Source of the DNA: CAWGXG01 sp963826505
GTDB lineage: Bacteria > Chloroflexota > Anaerolineae > Aggregatilineales > Aggregatilineaceae
Length of the DNA stretch: 64,000 bases
Reading direction: 5' to 3'
NCBI GenBank assembly: GCA_963826505.1
Contig: CAWGXG010000007.1
Coordinates: 930,001-994,000 of the forward strand
The translations under genes were made by a program, and so were the position numbers. Below are positions 26,978 to 35,828 of this stretch, one piece after another. Every line of letters starts with the position of its first letter. Positions within the stretch are counted from its first letter, which is position 1. Below the pieces are notes generated by a model. It saw only the letters and a program-made list of their open reading frames with translations, made no database searches and was not told the DNA's origin.

Positions 26978-27024
26978 GCACGGGGCAGATGAGCACCCGG
27001 CGGCGGCGCGCACCTGCCCCGTGC
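26978..27024. repeat. Inverted repeat in the leuD-cimA gap
   Basis: GCACGGGGCAG and CTGCCCCGTGC pair perfectly around a 25-nt GC-rich loop; a smaller GGAGC/GCTCC stem follows. On the operon strand no clear U tract follows, so it may be an RNA stabiliser or a weak pause rather than a terminator. Confidence 0.5.
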
Positions 27025-27047
27025 GGAGCAGGCGCACGCCCGCTCCG

Positions 27048-27554
27048 CTAGCCCTTAATCGAAATGCCCAACACGTTGCGCGTGTAGGGCACGAGGCCCC
27101 CCGCGTTGATGATTTCCAGCACGAACGGCGGGTACGGACTGGCCTGGTAGGTCTGGCCGGTGCGCAGGTTGGTGATCGTGCCAGCGGTCAGGTCTACGCT
27201 CAGCGTGTCGCCTTTGTGAGCGTCACGCGCCGCCTGGGGACTTTCCAGGATCGGCAGGCCGATGTTAATCGCGTTGCGGAAAAAGATCCGCGCGAACAAT
27301 TCCGCTACGATGCACGACACGCCCGCGCCCTTGATGCTGATCGGCGCATGCTCGCGGCTGGAGCCGCAGCCAAAGTTCGTGCCGCCGACGATGATGTCGC
27401 CGGGCTGCACTTCTTTGGCGAACGCCAGATCGGCGTCTTCCATGCAGTGGGCGGCCAACGTCTTCGGATCGGTGGTCACGAGATAGCGCGCCGGGATGAT
27501 CACGTCGGTATCAATATTGTTGCCGTATTTCCAGACTTTGCCTTCGAGTTTCAT
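27048..27554 (-). CDS. leuD: 3-isopropylmalate dehydratase small subunit
   Basis: 168 residues, the short archaeal/Clostridium-type LeuD. WKYGNNIDTDVIIPARYL near the start and GTNFGCGSSREHAP (swivel domain active loop) are diagnostic. Works with LeuC to isomerise 2- to 3-isopropylmalate and probably citramalate to 3-methylmalate. It follows leuC after 12 nt. Confidence 0.96.
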   Translation of the reverse strand: MKLEGKVWKYGNNIDTDVIIPARYLVTTDPKTLAAHCMEDADLAFAKEVQPGDIIVGGTNFGCGSSREHAPISIKGAGVSCIVAELFARIFFRNAINIGLPILESPQAARDAHKGDTLSVDLTAGTITNLRTGQTYQASPYPPFVLEIINAGGLVPYTRNVLGISIKG

Positions 27555-27566
27555 CGCCGTTTCCCT

Positions 27567-28835
27567 TTATAGTTCGTCCGGGTGCGCCAACCGCCCCATA
27601 ATCGCACTGGCTGCCGCGATGGCCGGGTTCGCTAGAAAGACACGCGCGTCGCGGTGCCCCATGCGTCCCCGGAAGTTACGGTTGCTGGTGCTGATGCACA
27701 CTTCGTCACCGGCCAGCACGCCCATATGCCCACCCAGGCACGGACCGCAGGTGCTGACGCTGACCGCGCCGCCCGCCATCGTGAACAGCTCGATCCAGCC
27801 TTCGCGCAGCGCGGCCAGATAAACCGCTTGCGAGCCGGGAATGATCATCACGCGCACATCCGGGTGGAACTCACGCCCGGACTTTTTCAGGATGTCGGCC
27901 ACGACCTGCAAATCCTCAAAACGCCCGTTGGTGCAGCTCCCGATGAAGACCTGATCGACTTTTTCCGGCTCCACTTCGCTGATCGGGTGGACGTTGTCCG
28001 GCGAATAAGGGCACGCGATCTGCGGCTCCATCCCCGTAAGATCGAAGTCGTGGACGGAGACATACTGCGCGTCGTCGTCCGCATAGTAGGGTGTGTAAGG
28101 CCGTGTGGCCCGCGCTTCAACGTATTCGCGTGTGACGTCGTCGAAGGGCATGAAGCCGCACTTACCGCCCGCCTCGATGACCATGTTGGTCATGGTGAGG
28201 CGTTCCGACATGGGCAGGCTGTTGATAGCCGGTCCGGTGAATTCCATCGAGCGGTACAACGCGCCATCGACGGTGATCTCGCCAATGGTGCGCAGGATCA
28301 TGTCTTTGCCGTAGACGTAGGGCTGGCGCTCGCCGTGATAGACGAACTTCATAGTTTCGGGCACCTTGAGCCACGTCTTGCCGGTCGCCATCGCGAAGGC
28401 GATGTCAGTCGATCCCATGCCAGTTGAGAAAGCTCCGACCGCGCCATAGGTGCAGGTGTGGCTGTCGCCGCCCACCACCAGGTCACCGGGCAAGACCAGC
28501 CCGCGCTCCGGCAGGACGACGTGCTCAATCCCGGCGCGCCCCACCTGGAAGCGGTGATCGAGGTGCTGCTGTTCGGCAAACATAGTCAGCGTGCGTGTTT
28601 GTTCGGCGCTTTTGATGTCTTTGTTCGGCGCGAAATGGCTGGGCACGAGCATCAGGTTTTCACGGTTGAAAACCTCGGTCATGCCCATCGCTTGAAACGA
28701 TTCGATCGCGATGGGGGCAGTCACATCGTTCGCCATCACGACATCTGTTTTGACGGTCACCAGATCGCCCGCCGAGACTTCGGTGACGTCTTCCGCGTGC
28801 GCGGCGATGATTTTCTCGGCTAATGTTTTTCCCAT
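27567..28835 (-). CDS. leuC: 3-isopropylmalate dehydratase large subunit (HacA/short type)
   Basis: 422 residues from the ATG at 28835 (MGKTLAEKIIAAHA), shorter than the enterobacterial LeuC (about 466) and of the archaeal/HacA subgroup. Cluster cysteines are in FIGSCTNGR and CGPCLGGHMGVL; GDSHTCTYGAVGAFSTGMGSTDIA is the aconitase-family signature. It is 13 nt downstream of a small ORF. Confidence 0.96.
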   Translation of the reverse strand: MGKTLAEKIIAAHAEDVTEVSAGDLVTVKTDVVMANDVTAPIAIESFQAMGMTEVFNRENLMLVPSHFAPNKDIKSAEQTRTLTMFAEQQHLDHRFQVGRAGIEHVVLPERGLVLPGDLVVGGDSHTCTYGAVGAFSTGMGSTDIAFAMATGKTWLKVPETMKFVYHGERQPYVYGKDMILRTIGEITVDGALYRSMEFTGPAINSLPMSERLTMTNMVIEAGGKCGFMPFDDVTREYVEARATRPYTPYYADDDAQYVSVHDFDLTGMEPQIACPYSPDNVHPISEVEPEKVDQVFIGSCTNGRFEDLQVVADILKKSGREFHPDVRVMIIPGSQAVYLAALREGWIELFTMAGGAVSVSTCGPCLGGHMGVLAGDEVCISTSNRNFRGRMGHRDARVFLANPAIAAASAIMGRLAHPDEL

Positions 28836-28848
28836 GCGGTTCTCCTGC

Positions 28849-29040
28849 TCACGAACGAGCTTCCTGCTTCGGTTTAGGTGCACTTGACGGCGGTGGCACG
28901 GGCGTATTGGTGTGCGCATGCAGCGCGTGGCCGTCCCAGTTCAACGCCCAGGCTTGCGACTCGGGGGACGCGCTGAAAGTGTCCAGCAGATCCTGCTTGG
29001 CCGGGTCGGGCGGGATGTAGCGGGGTATTCTGATCGCCAT
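28849..29040 (-). CDS. Small hypothetical protein in the leu operon
   Basis: 63 residues. The ATG at 29040 is 8 nt after GAGGAG, a good start. It begins AIRIPRYIPPDPAKQDLLDTF and ends in a proline/lysine-rich low-complexity tail. No family recognised. Position between leuA and leuC on the same strand, with a proper ribosome site, supports translation. Confidence 0.55.
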   Translation of the reverse strand: MAIRIPRYIPPDPAKQDLLDTFSASPESQAWALNWDGHALHAHTNTPVPPPSSAPKPKQEARS

Positions 29041-29128
29041 GATCATCGCTCCTCAAAGCGTTACGGTCAGGTGCGGTCGGGCGTAAAGGGGCGCATGCCG
29101 CGCCCCCGTGATTAATCGTAATCTCCGG

Positions 29129-30742
29129 TTAAGCAGTCGCCGCTTTGACGCCGACGGTAGCCGCTTCGCCTTCAGGAGCGCGATCGGCATACCCGGTATA
29201 GGCCAGCAGCTTGTTCAGCGCGGCGATATAGGCCTTGGCGCTGGCTACAATAATGTCTGTATCCGCACCATGCCCGCCAAAGGTGCGCCGCCCGTTGGCG
29301 TCGCGACGGATGCGCACCGTCACTTCACCCAGGGCGTCGATGCCCTCGGTGATGGCGGCGACGCGGTATTCGACTAATGTGTTGGGCACGGCGATGATCT
29401 GGTCGATGACGCGGTAAGTCGCATCGACCGGGCCGGTTCCAATGCCCGCGTGGACGTACTCTTTGCCGTCCGGACCGCGCAGTTTGATGGTGGCAGTCGG
29501 CATGCCGAGCGATCCGCAGGCTACCTGAATGCCCTCAAGGGTGTAGACTTCTTCCGGCCCGTAGAATTCGTCCGCGATGAGCGCCTCGATATCGGCGTCG
29601 GTGACGGTCTTCTTCTTATCGGCTAATTCCTTGAAGCGATGGAACGCCTGGTCCAGTTCGGCATCGGTCATTTCGTACCCCAAATCGTCCAAACGTACGC
29701 GGAACGCATGCCGCCCGCTGTGCTTGCCCAACACCAGATTGCTCTGAGACAGGCCGACCGATTCCGGCGTCATGATCTCATAGGTGGCCTGGTGCTTCAG
29801 AATGCCGTCCTGGTGGATGCCCGCCTCGTGGCTGAAGGCATTCGCGCCTACGATGGCTTTGTTGGGCTGGACCAGCATGCCGGTGTAGTTGCTCACCATG
29901 CGGCTGGCGCGCGTGATCTGCGTGGGGTCGATGTTGGTGGTCAACTGGTAGACGGCGGGCCGCGTGCGCAGCGCCATCACGACCTCTTCCAATGACGTGT
30001 TGCCCGCGCGCTCGCCGATGCCGTTGATCGTGACTTCCGCCTGCCGCGCGCCCGCTTGCAGCCCGGCCAGCGCATTGGCGGTGGCCAACCCCAGGTCGTC
30101 ATGGCAGTGGACCGACCAGATCACGCCGTCACCGCCGGGTGTTTCGCGGATGAGCTTTTGCATCAGCGCGTAATATTCCGCCGGGGCAATATAGCCGACC
30201 GTGTCGGGAATGTTGAGCGTAGTTGCGCCTGCTTCGATCGCCACGCTCAGCACTTCGACCAAAAAGTCCGGATCGGAGCGGCAGGCGTCTTCGGGCGAGA
30301 ATTCTACGTCCGCGCAAAACCCGCGAGCATAGGTCACCATTTCGCGCGTCCGCACGACGACCTGCTCGCGCGTCATGCGCAGCTTGTGTTCCATGTGAAT
30401 ATCCGACGTGGCGAGGAAGGTGTGAATACGCGGTTTGGCCGCGTCTTGCACCGCTTCCCACGCTTTGTCGATGTCGCCGTGTGTGGCACGCGCCAGCCCG
30501 CAGATGATCGGGCCGTCGGCTGTGCCGACTTCGCGCGCGATGCGTCGCACGCCTTCCAGGTCATCGGGCGAGGCCGCCGGGAACCCGGCCTCGATCACGT
30601 CCACGCCCATGCGGGCCAACTGGCGCGCGATGTCGATCTTTTCGGCGCTGGTCAGGCTTGCGCCCGGTGACTGTTCGCCGTCGCGCAGGGTGGTGTCGAA
30701 AATCCGAACGGTGTTTTCGGGCATAACCCCAGAGTCGTCCAT
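29129..30742 (-). CDS. leuA: 2-isopropylmalate synthase
   Basis: 537 residues; condenses 2-oxoisovalerate and acetyl-CoA as the first leucine step. FDTTLRDGEQSPGASLTSAEK and VHCHDDLGLATANALAG (metal and catalytic loop) identify a LeuA of the bacterial long type, with a C-terminal leucine-binding regulatory domain from about residue 395. GEVTVRIRRDANGRRTFGG lies within it. Leader-like codons are not seen directly upstream; the 150 nt gap to ilvC has no clear terminator. Confidence 0.95.
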   Translation of the reverse strand: MDDSGVMPENTVRIFDTTLRDGEQSPGASLTSAEKIDIARQLARMGVDVIEAGFPAASPDDLEGVRRIAREVGTADGPIICGLARATHGDIDKAWEAVQDAAKPRIHTFLATSDIHMEHKLRMTREQVVVRTREMVTYARGFCADVEFSPEDACRSDPDFLVEVLSVAIEAGATTLNIPDTVGYIAPAEYYALMQKLIRETPGGDGVIWSVHCHDDLGLATANALAGLQAGARQAEVTINGIGERAGNTSLEEVVMALRTRPAVYQLTTNIDPTQITRASRMVSNYTGMLVQPNKAIVGANAFSHEAGIHQDGILKHQATYEIMTPESVGLSQSNLVLGKHSGRHAFRVRLDDLGYEMTDAELDQAFHRFKELADKKKTVTDADIEALIADEFYGPEEVYTLEGIQVACGSLGMPTATIKLRGPDGKEYVHAGIGTGPVDATYRVIDQIIAVPNTLVEYRVAAITEGIDALGEVTVRIRRDANGRRTFGGHGADTDIIVASAKAYIAALNKLLAYTGYADRAPEGEAATVGVKAATA

Positions 30743-30894
30743 GATGTGCGCTGCTCCTGTTGTATTGTGTCAATCGTCGTTGTGTTGGTTAGGTTAAAAC
30801 GCTTAAGACCCTCTTCGGTAAGCCCATCAAGGCCATCTTCGGACACTCGCATCACCCCCTCTCCGGAGTTCTCGTGTAGACGTGTTAGCCGGTC

Positions 30895-31908
30895 TTACTC
30901 GGCTTTGGGTGCGTGCTTGGCATTCAAGAACGGCATCATGTCGCGCAGCTCGGTCCCAACCTGTTCGATCAGCAGTGCCTGCTCGTTCTTGCGGCGCTGA
31001 TTGAACCAGGGCCGCCCTGCCTGATTTTCGGCGATCCAGTTTTTGGCGTAGGTGCCGTCCTGAATTTCGTCCAGCATCTTGCGCATCTCGCCCTTGGTGT
31101 CTTCGGTGATGACGCGGTCGCCGCCTAAGTAGCCGCCGTCTTCTGCCGTGTCGGAGACGGAATACCACATATAGCTCATGCCGCCCTGGTACATCAGATC
31201 GACGATCAGCTTCAGCTCGTGCAGCACCTCAAAATAGGCGATCTCCGGCTGGTAACCCGCTTTGACCAGTGTCTCGAACCCGGCCTTGACCAGCGCCGTG
31301 ACGCCGCCGCACAACACCACCTGCTCGCCGAACAGGTCGGTTTCGGTTTCTTCGGAAAAGGTCGTCTCGATCACGCCCGCGCGGGTGGCACCCAGCGCCC
31401 GCGCATAGGCCAATGCCTGCTCCAACGCGTGGCCGCTGGCATTCTGCTCGACGGCGACCAGGGCGGGCGTGCCCGCGCCTTCGACATACAATTCGCGCAC
31501 GCGGTGGCCGGGTGCTTTGGGCGCGACCATGCTCACGTCCACGTTGGCGGGCGGCTTGATCTGGCCGTAGCGAATGTTGAAGCCGTGCGCGAACATCAGC
31601 GTATCCCCGGCTTTGAGGTTCGGCGCGATGCTTTCCCCGTAAACCTTCGCCTGGACGGTGTCCGGCAGCAGGATCATGACCACGTCGGCAGCGGCGGCGG
31701 CCTCGGCCACCGTCTTCACCGTCAGGCCGTCGGATTCGGCTTTCGCCCACGACTTGCTGCCCTCGTACAGCCCGACGACGACGTCTACGCCGCTGTCGTG
31801 CAGGTTGAGCGCGTGGGCGTGGCCCTGGCTGCCGTATCCGATAATCGCAACCGTCTTGCCTTCCAACAGGCTCACGTCTGCGTCGTTGTCATAATAGAGT
31901 TTTGCCAC
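30895..31908 (-). CDS. ilvC: Ketol-acid reductoisomerase (class I)
   Basis: 337 residues, class I length. Converts 2-acetolactate and 2-acetohydroxybutyrate to dihydroxyacids with NAD(P)H and Mg2+. The Rossmann loop VAIIGYGSQGHAHALNLHDSG is followed by a VGLYEGSKSWAKAE segment whose charged residues set the cofactor preference. Catalytic EVLHELKLIVDLMYQGG matches the C-terminal helical domain. Confidence 0.97.
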   Translation of the reverse strand: MAKLYYDNDADVSLLEGKTVAIIGYGSQGHAHALNLHDSGVDVVVGLYEGSKSWAKAESDGLTVKTVAEAAAAADVVMILLPDTVQAKVYGESIAPNLKAGDTLMFAHGFNIRYGQIKPPANVDVSMVAPKAPGHRVRELYVEGAGTPALVAVEQNASGHALEQALAYARALGATRAGVIETTFSEETETDLFGEQVVLCGGVTALVKAGFETLVKAGYQPEIAYFEVLHELKLIVDLMYQGGMSYMWYSVSDTAEDGGYLGGDRVITEDTKGEMRKMLDEIQDGTYAKNWIAENQAGRPWFNQRRKNEQALLIEQVGTELRDMMPFLNAKHAPKAE

Positions 31909-31970
31909 TGTGATTTCCTCGTTTCGATGTCATGCCACATTAGTTAGCGCTGCGTCAACCAGAATCAGGC

Positions 31971-32528
31971 TTATACCACGCTCAGCCGGTGCCCATTGGT
32001 GCCTATGGGCCGCGCTTTATAATCGGTTGGGGCGAGGATGTTGTCGCCGCGGGTCATGGTGACGATACCCGTCCGCACCAGCTCCAGAATCCCGATCGGG
32101 CGCAGCAGTTCGACCATGCTGTCGATCTTCTGCTCGTCGCCCGTGATCTCCACGATGACCGAATTCGGCGTGGCGTCCACGATCCGCGCCCGGAAGATGT
32201 CGCAAAGCTGCACGACTTCCCCGCGCGACTGGCTGTCCACGCTCACTTTGATCAGGGCCAGGTCGCGGCTGACGCCGGGCAGGTCGGTCACTTCTTGCAC
32301 TTCGATGACGTTGACCTGTTTGTAAAGCTGTTTTTGGACCTGCTCGCCTTCGGCATCCACGACGATCGTCATGCGCGAGATGGACGGATTCTCGGTGCGG
32401 CCTACCGTCAGGCTGTCGATGTTGAAATTGCGCCGCCGAAAGAGGCTGGCGACCCGGTTCAGCACGCCGGGCTTGTTCTCAACCAGTGCTATCACCGTTT
32501 GCTTCATGGCCGTGTTTGCTCCTGACAT
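31971..32528 (-). CDS. ilvN: Acetolactate synthase small (regulatory) subunit
   Basis: About 185 residues from the ATG at 32528, which overlaps the ilvB stop (TAATG), so translation is coupled; an internal ATG at 32507 (MKQTVIALVENKPGVLNRV) is the conventional start of the family. It has an N-terminal ACT domain (ENKPGVLNRVASLFRRRNFNIDSL) that binds valine, and a C-terminal domain. It activates IlvB and gives feedback inhibition. Confidence 0.95.
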   Translation of the reverse strand: MSGANTAMKQTVIALVENKPGVLNRVASLFRRRNFNIDSLTVGRTENPSISRMTIVVDAEGEQVQKQLYKQVNVIEVQEVTDLPGVSRDLALIKVSVDSQSRGEVVQLCDIFRARIVDATPNSVIVEITGDEQKIDSMVELLRPIGILELVRTGIVTMTRGDNILAPTDYKARPIGTNGHRLSVV

Positions 32529-34234
32529 TAGACCGCATTCTGAGAAGGCAGCGGGCGGCGGATCATTTTGTCCAAGTCGGCTCCCGCTGGGACCATCGGG
32601 TACACCACATCGTGCTTTTCGACCCGGAAATCGATCAAGACCGGGCCGTCCGTGACGCTGGCCGCCCACTCCATGGCCGGGATCACCTCTTCACGCCGGG
32701 TGACGCGCCGCGCCGGGATGTTGTACGCTTCGGCCAGCTTGACGAAATCCGGGCTGTACATCGGCGTGGCGTTGTAACGTTCCTCGTAGAAGAACTCCTG
32801 CCACTGGCGGACCATACCGAGATAGCCATTGTTCAAGATGCAAATCTTGATCGGCACGCGCTCCTGTACGGCGGTGCCCAGCTCGGTCATGGTCATCTGG
32901 AAGCCGCCGTCGCCGACGATGGCCCACACGTTGTTGGACTTGAGACCCATTGCTGCACCGATGGCGGCGGGCATGCCAAAGCCCATCGTGCCCAGCCCGC
33001 CGGAGGTGATCAGGGTGTGGGGGCGCTGGTGCGGGTAATACTGTGCTTCCCACATCTGGTGCTGGCCCACATCCGTGACGACCACGGCGTTGCCTTCGGT
33101 GGCCGCCCACATGTCGTGGATGACGTGCGCCGCGATCAGCCGCTCGCCCACGCTCTGGTTGACGATGTCGCGCTCGTCGGAATCTTCCATCCAGTCGTGA
33201 ATCTGGCCCAGCCAGGTTTTGTGTTCGATTGAATGGAGGCTGGGCAGCATCTGGTTGAGCACGGTTTTGAGATCGCCCAGAATCGGGACGTCGACGTGCA
33301 CGTTCTTGTGCAGCTCGGACGAGTCGATATCGACGTGAATCTTCTTGGCGTTGAGCGCGTAGGTTTTCAGATTGCCCGTGACGCGATCGTCGAAACGCAT
33401 CCCGAAGGCCAGCAGCAGGTCGGCGTTTTGGATGGCGAGATTGGCGGGGCCGGTGCCGTGCATGCCCATCATGCCCAGCGACAGCGGGTGCGCTTCGGGC
33501 AAGCCACCTTTGCCCAACAGGGTGAGCGCGAAGGGCGTCTGCGTCATCTCGGCGAACTTGAGTACTTCCTGGGTCGCGCCGGACATCATGATGCCGTGTC
33601 CGGCCAGGATCACGGGCCGTTCGGCCTGTTCAATCAGGCGTAAGGCGGCGCTAAGTTCGTCTTCGCCCGCCGCGCCTGCCGGGTGATATCCGGGCAGGTG
33701 GATTTCGTCTTCAGGATAAACGAACTCGGTGACCGCGTTTTGCACATCTTTGGGGACGTCGATCAGCACCGGGCCGGGCCGGCCCGTGCGCGCGATGTGG
33801 AACGCTTCGCGCATGATGTAAGCGAGATCGCGCACATCGTAGACCAGGTAATTATGCTTGGTGACGGGAATCGTGACGCCGGTGACGTCGGTTTCCTGGA
33901 AGGCATCCGTACCGATCAGGCCGGTCGCGACCTGACCCGTAATACACACAATCGGCGACGAGTCCATCATCGCGGTGGCGATGCCTGTCACGAGATTGGT
34001 GGCACCCGGTCCGGATGTGGCAATCGCCACGCCGACTTTGCCCGTCGCGCGGGCGTAACCATCGGCCATGTGCGCCGCGCCCTGCTCATGACGGACGAGG
34101 ACGTGGTGAAGCTGCGGGTACTTGGTCATGGCGTCATAGGTAGGCAAAATCGCCCCGCCAGGATACCCGAACATCACATCTACGCCTTCACGGAGCAGAC
34201 ATTCCATAATAATTTCAGCGCCGGTGAGTTTCAC
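32528..34234 (-). CDS. ilvB: Acetolactate synthase large subunit
   Basis: 568 residues. Thiamine-diphosphate enzyme; FAD also bound. The TPP motif GDGGFQMTMTELGTAVQERVPIKICILNN is present, the catalytic glutamate lies in the RHEQGAAHMADGYA segment near residue 50, and GGLGTMGFGMPAAIGA is near residue 420. Catalyses the first common step for valine, leucine and isoleucine. It is second gene of the operon after ilvE. Confidence 0.97.
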   Translation of the reverse strand: MKLTGAEIIMECLLREGVDVMFGYPGGAILPTYDAMTKYPQLHHVLVRHEQGAAHMADGYARATGKVGVAIATSGPGATNLVTGIATAMMDSSPIVCITGQVATGLIGTDAFQETDVTGVTIPVTKHNYLVYDVRDLAYIMREAFHIARTGRPGPVLIDVPKDVQNAVTEFVYPEDEIHLPGYHPAGAAGEDELSAALRLIEQAERPVILAGHGIMMSGATQEVLKFAEMTQTPFALTLLGKGGLPEAHPLSLGMMGMHGTGPANLAIQNADLLLAFGMRFDDRVTGNLKTYALNAKKIHVDIDSSELHKNVHVDVPILGDLKTVLNQMLPSLHSIEHKTWLGQIHDWMEDSDERDIVNQSVGERLIAAHVIHDMWAATEGNAVVVTDVGQHQMWEAQYYPHQRPHTLITSGGLGTMGFGMPAAIGAAMGLKSNNVWAIVGDGGFQMTMTELGTAVQERVPIKICILNNGYLGMVRQWQEFFYEERYNATPMYSPDFVKLAEAYNIPARRVTRREEVIPAMEWAASVTDGPVLIDFRVEKHDVVYPMVPAGADLDKMIRRPLPSQNAV

Positions 34235-34291
34235 GTTGCTTTCTCCTTGCTGCGTCGCTCGCTTATTGGCCTAAGCCCGGTCGGTGGAAGC

Positions 34292-35251
34292 TCAGCGGTC
34301 CGTGCCACGCGGCGATACCGGCGCGGCGGTGTGTACGGGTGTCATCCAGCCAAAACGATCTGGGATCTGCCCAGCAGTGATGGCGAAAAAGTCCTTTTGG
34401 ATCCGTTCAGTGACTGGCCCACGTTTCCCTGCGCCGATCGGCAGACGATCCACCGAGCGCACGGGGGTGATCTCGGCGGCAGTGCCGGTGAAGAACATCT
34501 CATCGGCCAGATAAAGCATCTCGCGGGCGATCATCTGTTCTTTCACGGTGTAGCCCAGGTCGCGTGCCAGATCGACCACACAGGCACGTGTCACGCCGCC
34601 CAGGATCGACGCGGCCAGCGGCGGGGTGACGAGTTCCTGGCCGAAGACCAGGAAGATATTCTCGCCCGCGCCTTCACTCACGTAGCCATTGACATCCAGC
34701 GCGATGCCTTCTGTGAAGCCGTTGTCCTTGGCTTCCATCGTGATCAACTGGCTGTTGATGTACTGGCCGCCGATTTTCGCCAGAGCGGGCAGCGTGTCGG
34801 GGGCCATGCGCCGCCACGAGCTGATCATCGCGTCGATACCCTGTTCAAGGGCTTCCGGGCCCAGGTAGCGACCCCACTCGATCGTGAAGATCACGACGTC
34901 GGTCGGGCAGGCGCGCCCATCCACGCCGATTGTCTCGCCGCCCCGGAAGACCAGCGGCCGGACGTAGCAGCTGGCGTGCCCGTTGCGCGCCACTGTGTCA
35001 ATCATGGCCTGGCTGAGTTGCTCCGGGGAGTAGGGCACCGGAATACGCGCGATCTTGCACGAGTTGAACAAGCGGCGGACATGCGGCTCCAGGGCTAGAA
35101 AGGCCGGGCCTTGCAGCGTGCTGTAGACGCGAATCCCCTCGAATACGCTCGAACCATAATGCAGGGCGTGCGCGCTGACGTGGACTTTCGCATCGTCCCA
35201 CGCAACCCAATCCCCGTTCCGCCAGATCCATTCCGATTTCTGTAATGGCAT
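34292..35251 (-). CDS. ilvE: Branched-chain amino acid aminotransferase
   Basis: 319 residues from the ATG at 35251, which follows gaggag. PLP enzyme of fold type IV. The active lysine lies in LAKIGGQYINSQ, and EGIALDVNGYVSEGAGENIF is the class signature. It carries out the final step for all three branched-chain amino acids. It is the first structural gene after the double leader region. Confidence 0.96.
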   Translation of the reverse strand: MPLQKSEWIWRNGDWVAWDDAKVHVSAHALHYGSSVFEGIRVYSTLQGPAFLALEPHVRRLFNSCKIARIPVPYSPEQLSQAMIDTVARNGHASCYVRPLVFRGGETIGVDGRACPTDVVIFTIEWGRYLGPEALEQGIDAMISSWRRMAPDTLPALAKIGGQYINSQLITMEAKDNGFTEGIALDVNGYVSEGAGENIFLVFGQELVTPPLAASILGGVTRACVVDLARDLGYTVKEQMIAREMLYLADEMFFTGTAAEITPVRSVDRLPIGAGKRGPVTERIQKDFFAITAGQIPDRFGWMTPVHTAAPVSPRGTDR

Positions 35252-35398
35252 TCCGTGTCTTCTCCTCACATCGCGTTCAAAGGTCTAGTCAGATCAACAA
35301 TTCAGCGGCGATCTCGGTCCAGATGTGGCGCATCTCTAATCCAGATGCGGCGTGTGTTCAAATTCCTTTTTTGATCCGGTCAATCTGTGCGCGAACAC

Positions 35399-35425
35399 AA
35401 AAAGCCGCCCCTGGGTCGGGACGGC
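35399..35425 (-). terminator. Attenuator terminator 2 upstream of ilvE
   Basis: On the minus strand GCCG(T)CCC pairs with GGGCGGC (one bulged base), loop of 7, followed by TTTTT. Its 5' arm and loop (35413-35423 on the plus strand) are also complementary, with one G-U, to codons 28-31 of the second leader peptide (35484-35494). That gives a mutually exclusive antiterminator. Confidence 0.8.
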
Positions 35426-35465
35426 CTCCTGGCTTATGGTGTGCTTCGCGTCTGGTGATGGCTCT

Positions 35466-35576
35466 TCACGCGCGAGGCACCCGCGTCCCAACCCGCTGGG
35501 TCTCCTTCTCTAGAGCGAGAAGGAGGCCCATAACAATGACGATAATTAGAGAGAGGGTGGGCCGTGCCGTGTGCAT
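35466..35576 (-). CDS. Leader peptide 2 of the ilv-leu operon
   Basis: 36-codon ORF starting ATG at 35576 and ending TGA at 35468-35466. Codons 8-22 read L-S-L-I-I-V-I-V-M-G-L-L-L-A-L, giving 6 Leu, 4 Val and 3 Ile in the peptide, like IlvL/IvbL leaders. It includes a strong internal hairpin, CTCCTTCTC/GAGAAGGAG (plus 35502-35525). The terminator lies about 40 nt after the stop. A weak ribosome site (gaggaac) sits upstream. No other role is evident. Confidence 0.75.
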   Translation of the reverse strand: MHTARPTLSLIIVIVMGLLLALEKETQRVGTRVPRA

Positions 35577-35620
35577 GTGTTGTGTGTTCCTCGGTCTACT
35601 TTGATAACTTTGAACGCTAA

Positions 35621-35651
35621 CAAAAAGAGCCTCCCGTGTGTTGGGAGGCTC
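35621..35651 (-). terminator. Attenuator terminator 1
   Basis: On the minus strand GAGCCTCCC pairs perfectly with GGGAGGCTC around a 7-nt loop, followed by TTTTTG. It lies 33 nt after the stop of leader peptide 1 and well before ilvE. Confidence 0.88.
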
Positions 35652-35684
35652 CTATTTAGTCCTTTGCTGGCCTGTGCCGACTGG

Positions 35685-35765
35685 CTAGGCCCTCCCAACG
35701 CCGAAAACCCCGCCAATAATGACGAGGACGACAATAACAAGAAGGAGGCCCAGACGGCGAGACAT
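35685..35765 (-). CDS. Leader peptide 1 of the ilv-leu operon
   Basis: 26-codon ORF, ATG at 35765, TAG at 35687-35685. Codons 5-17 read L-G-L-L-L-V-I-V-V-L-V-I-I: five Leu, six Val and three Ile among 26 residues. Codons 6-8 (GGCCTCC) can pair with codons 24-26 (GGGAGGGCC, one bulge), and the latter can alternatively pair over 6 bp with the 5' arm of terminator 1. These are the 1:2 and 2:3 structures of a classic attenuator. A small hydrophobic membrane peptide is an alternative reading. Confidence 0.75.
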   Translation of the reverse strand: MSRRLGLLLVIVVLVIIGGVFGVGRA

Positions 35766-35828
35766 GTATTTGCGATTTCCTGTATGCGCCACCACGTTTG
35801 ACAGCGGTGACATCCATCAACGTCCATG

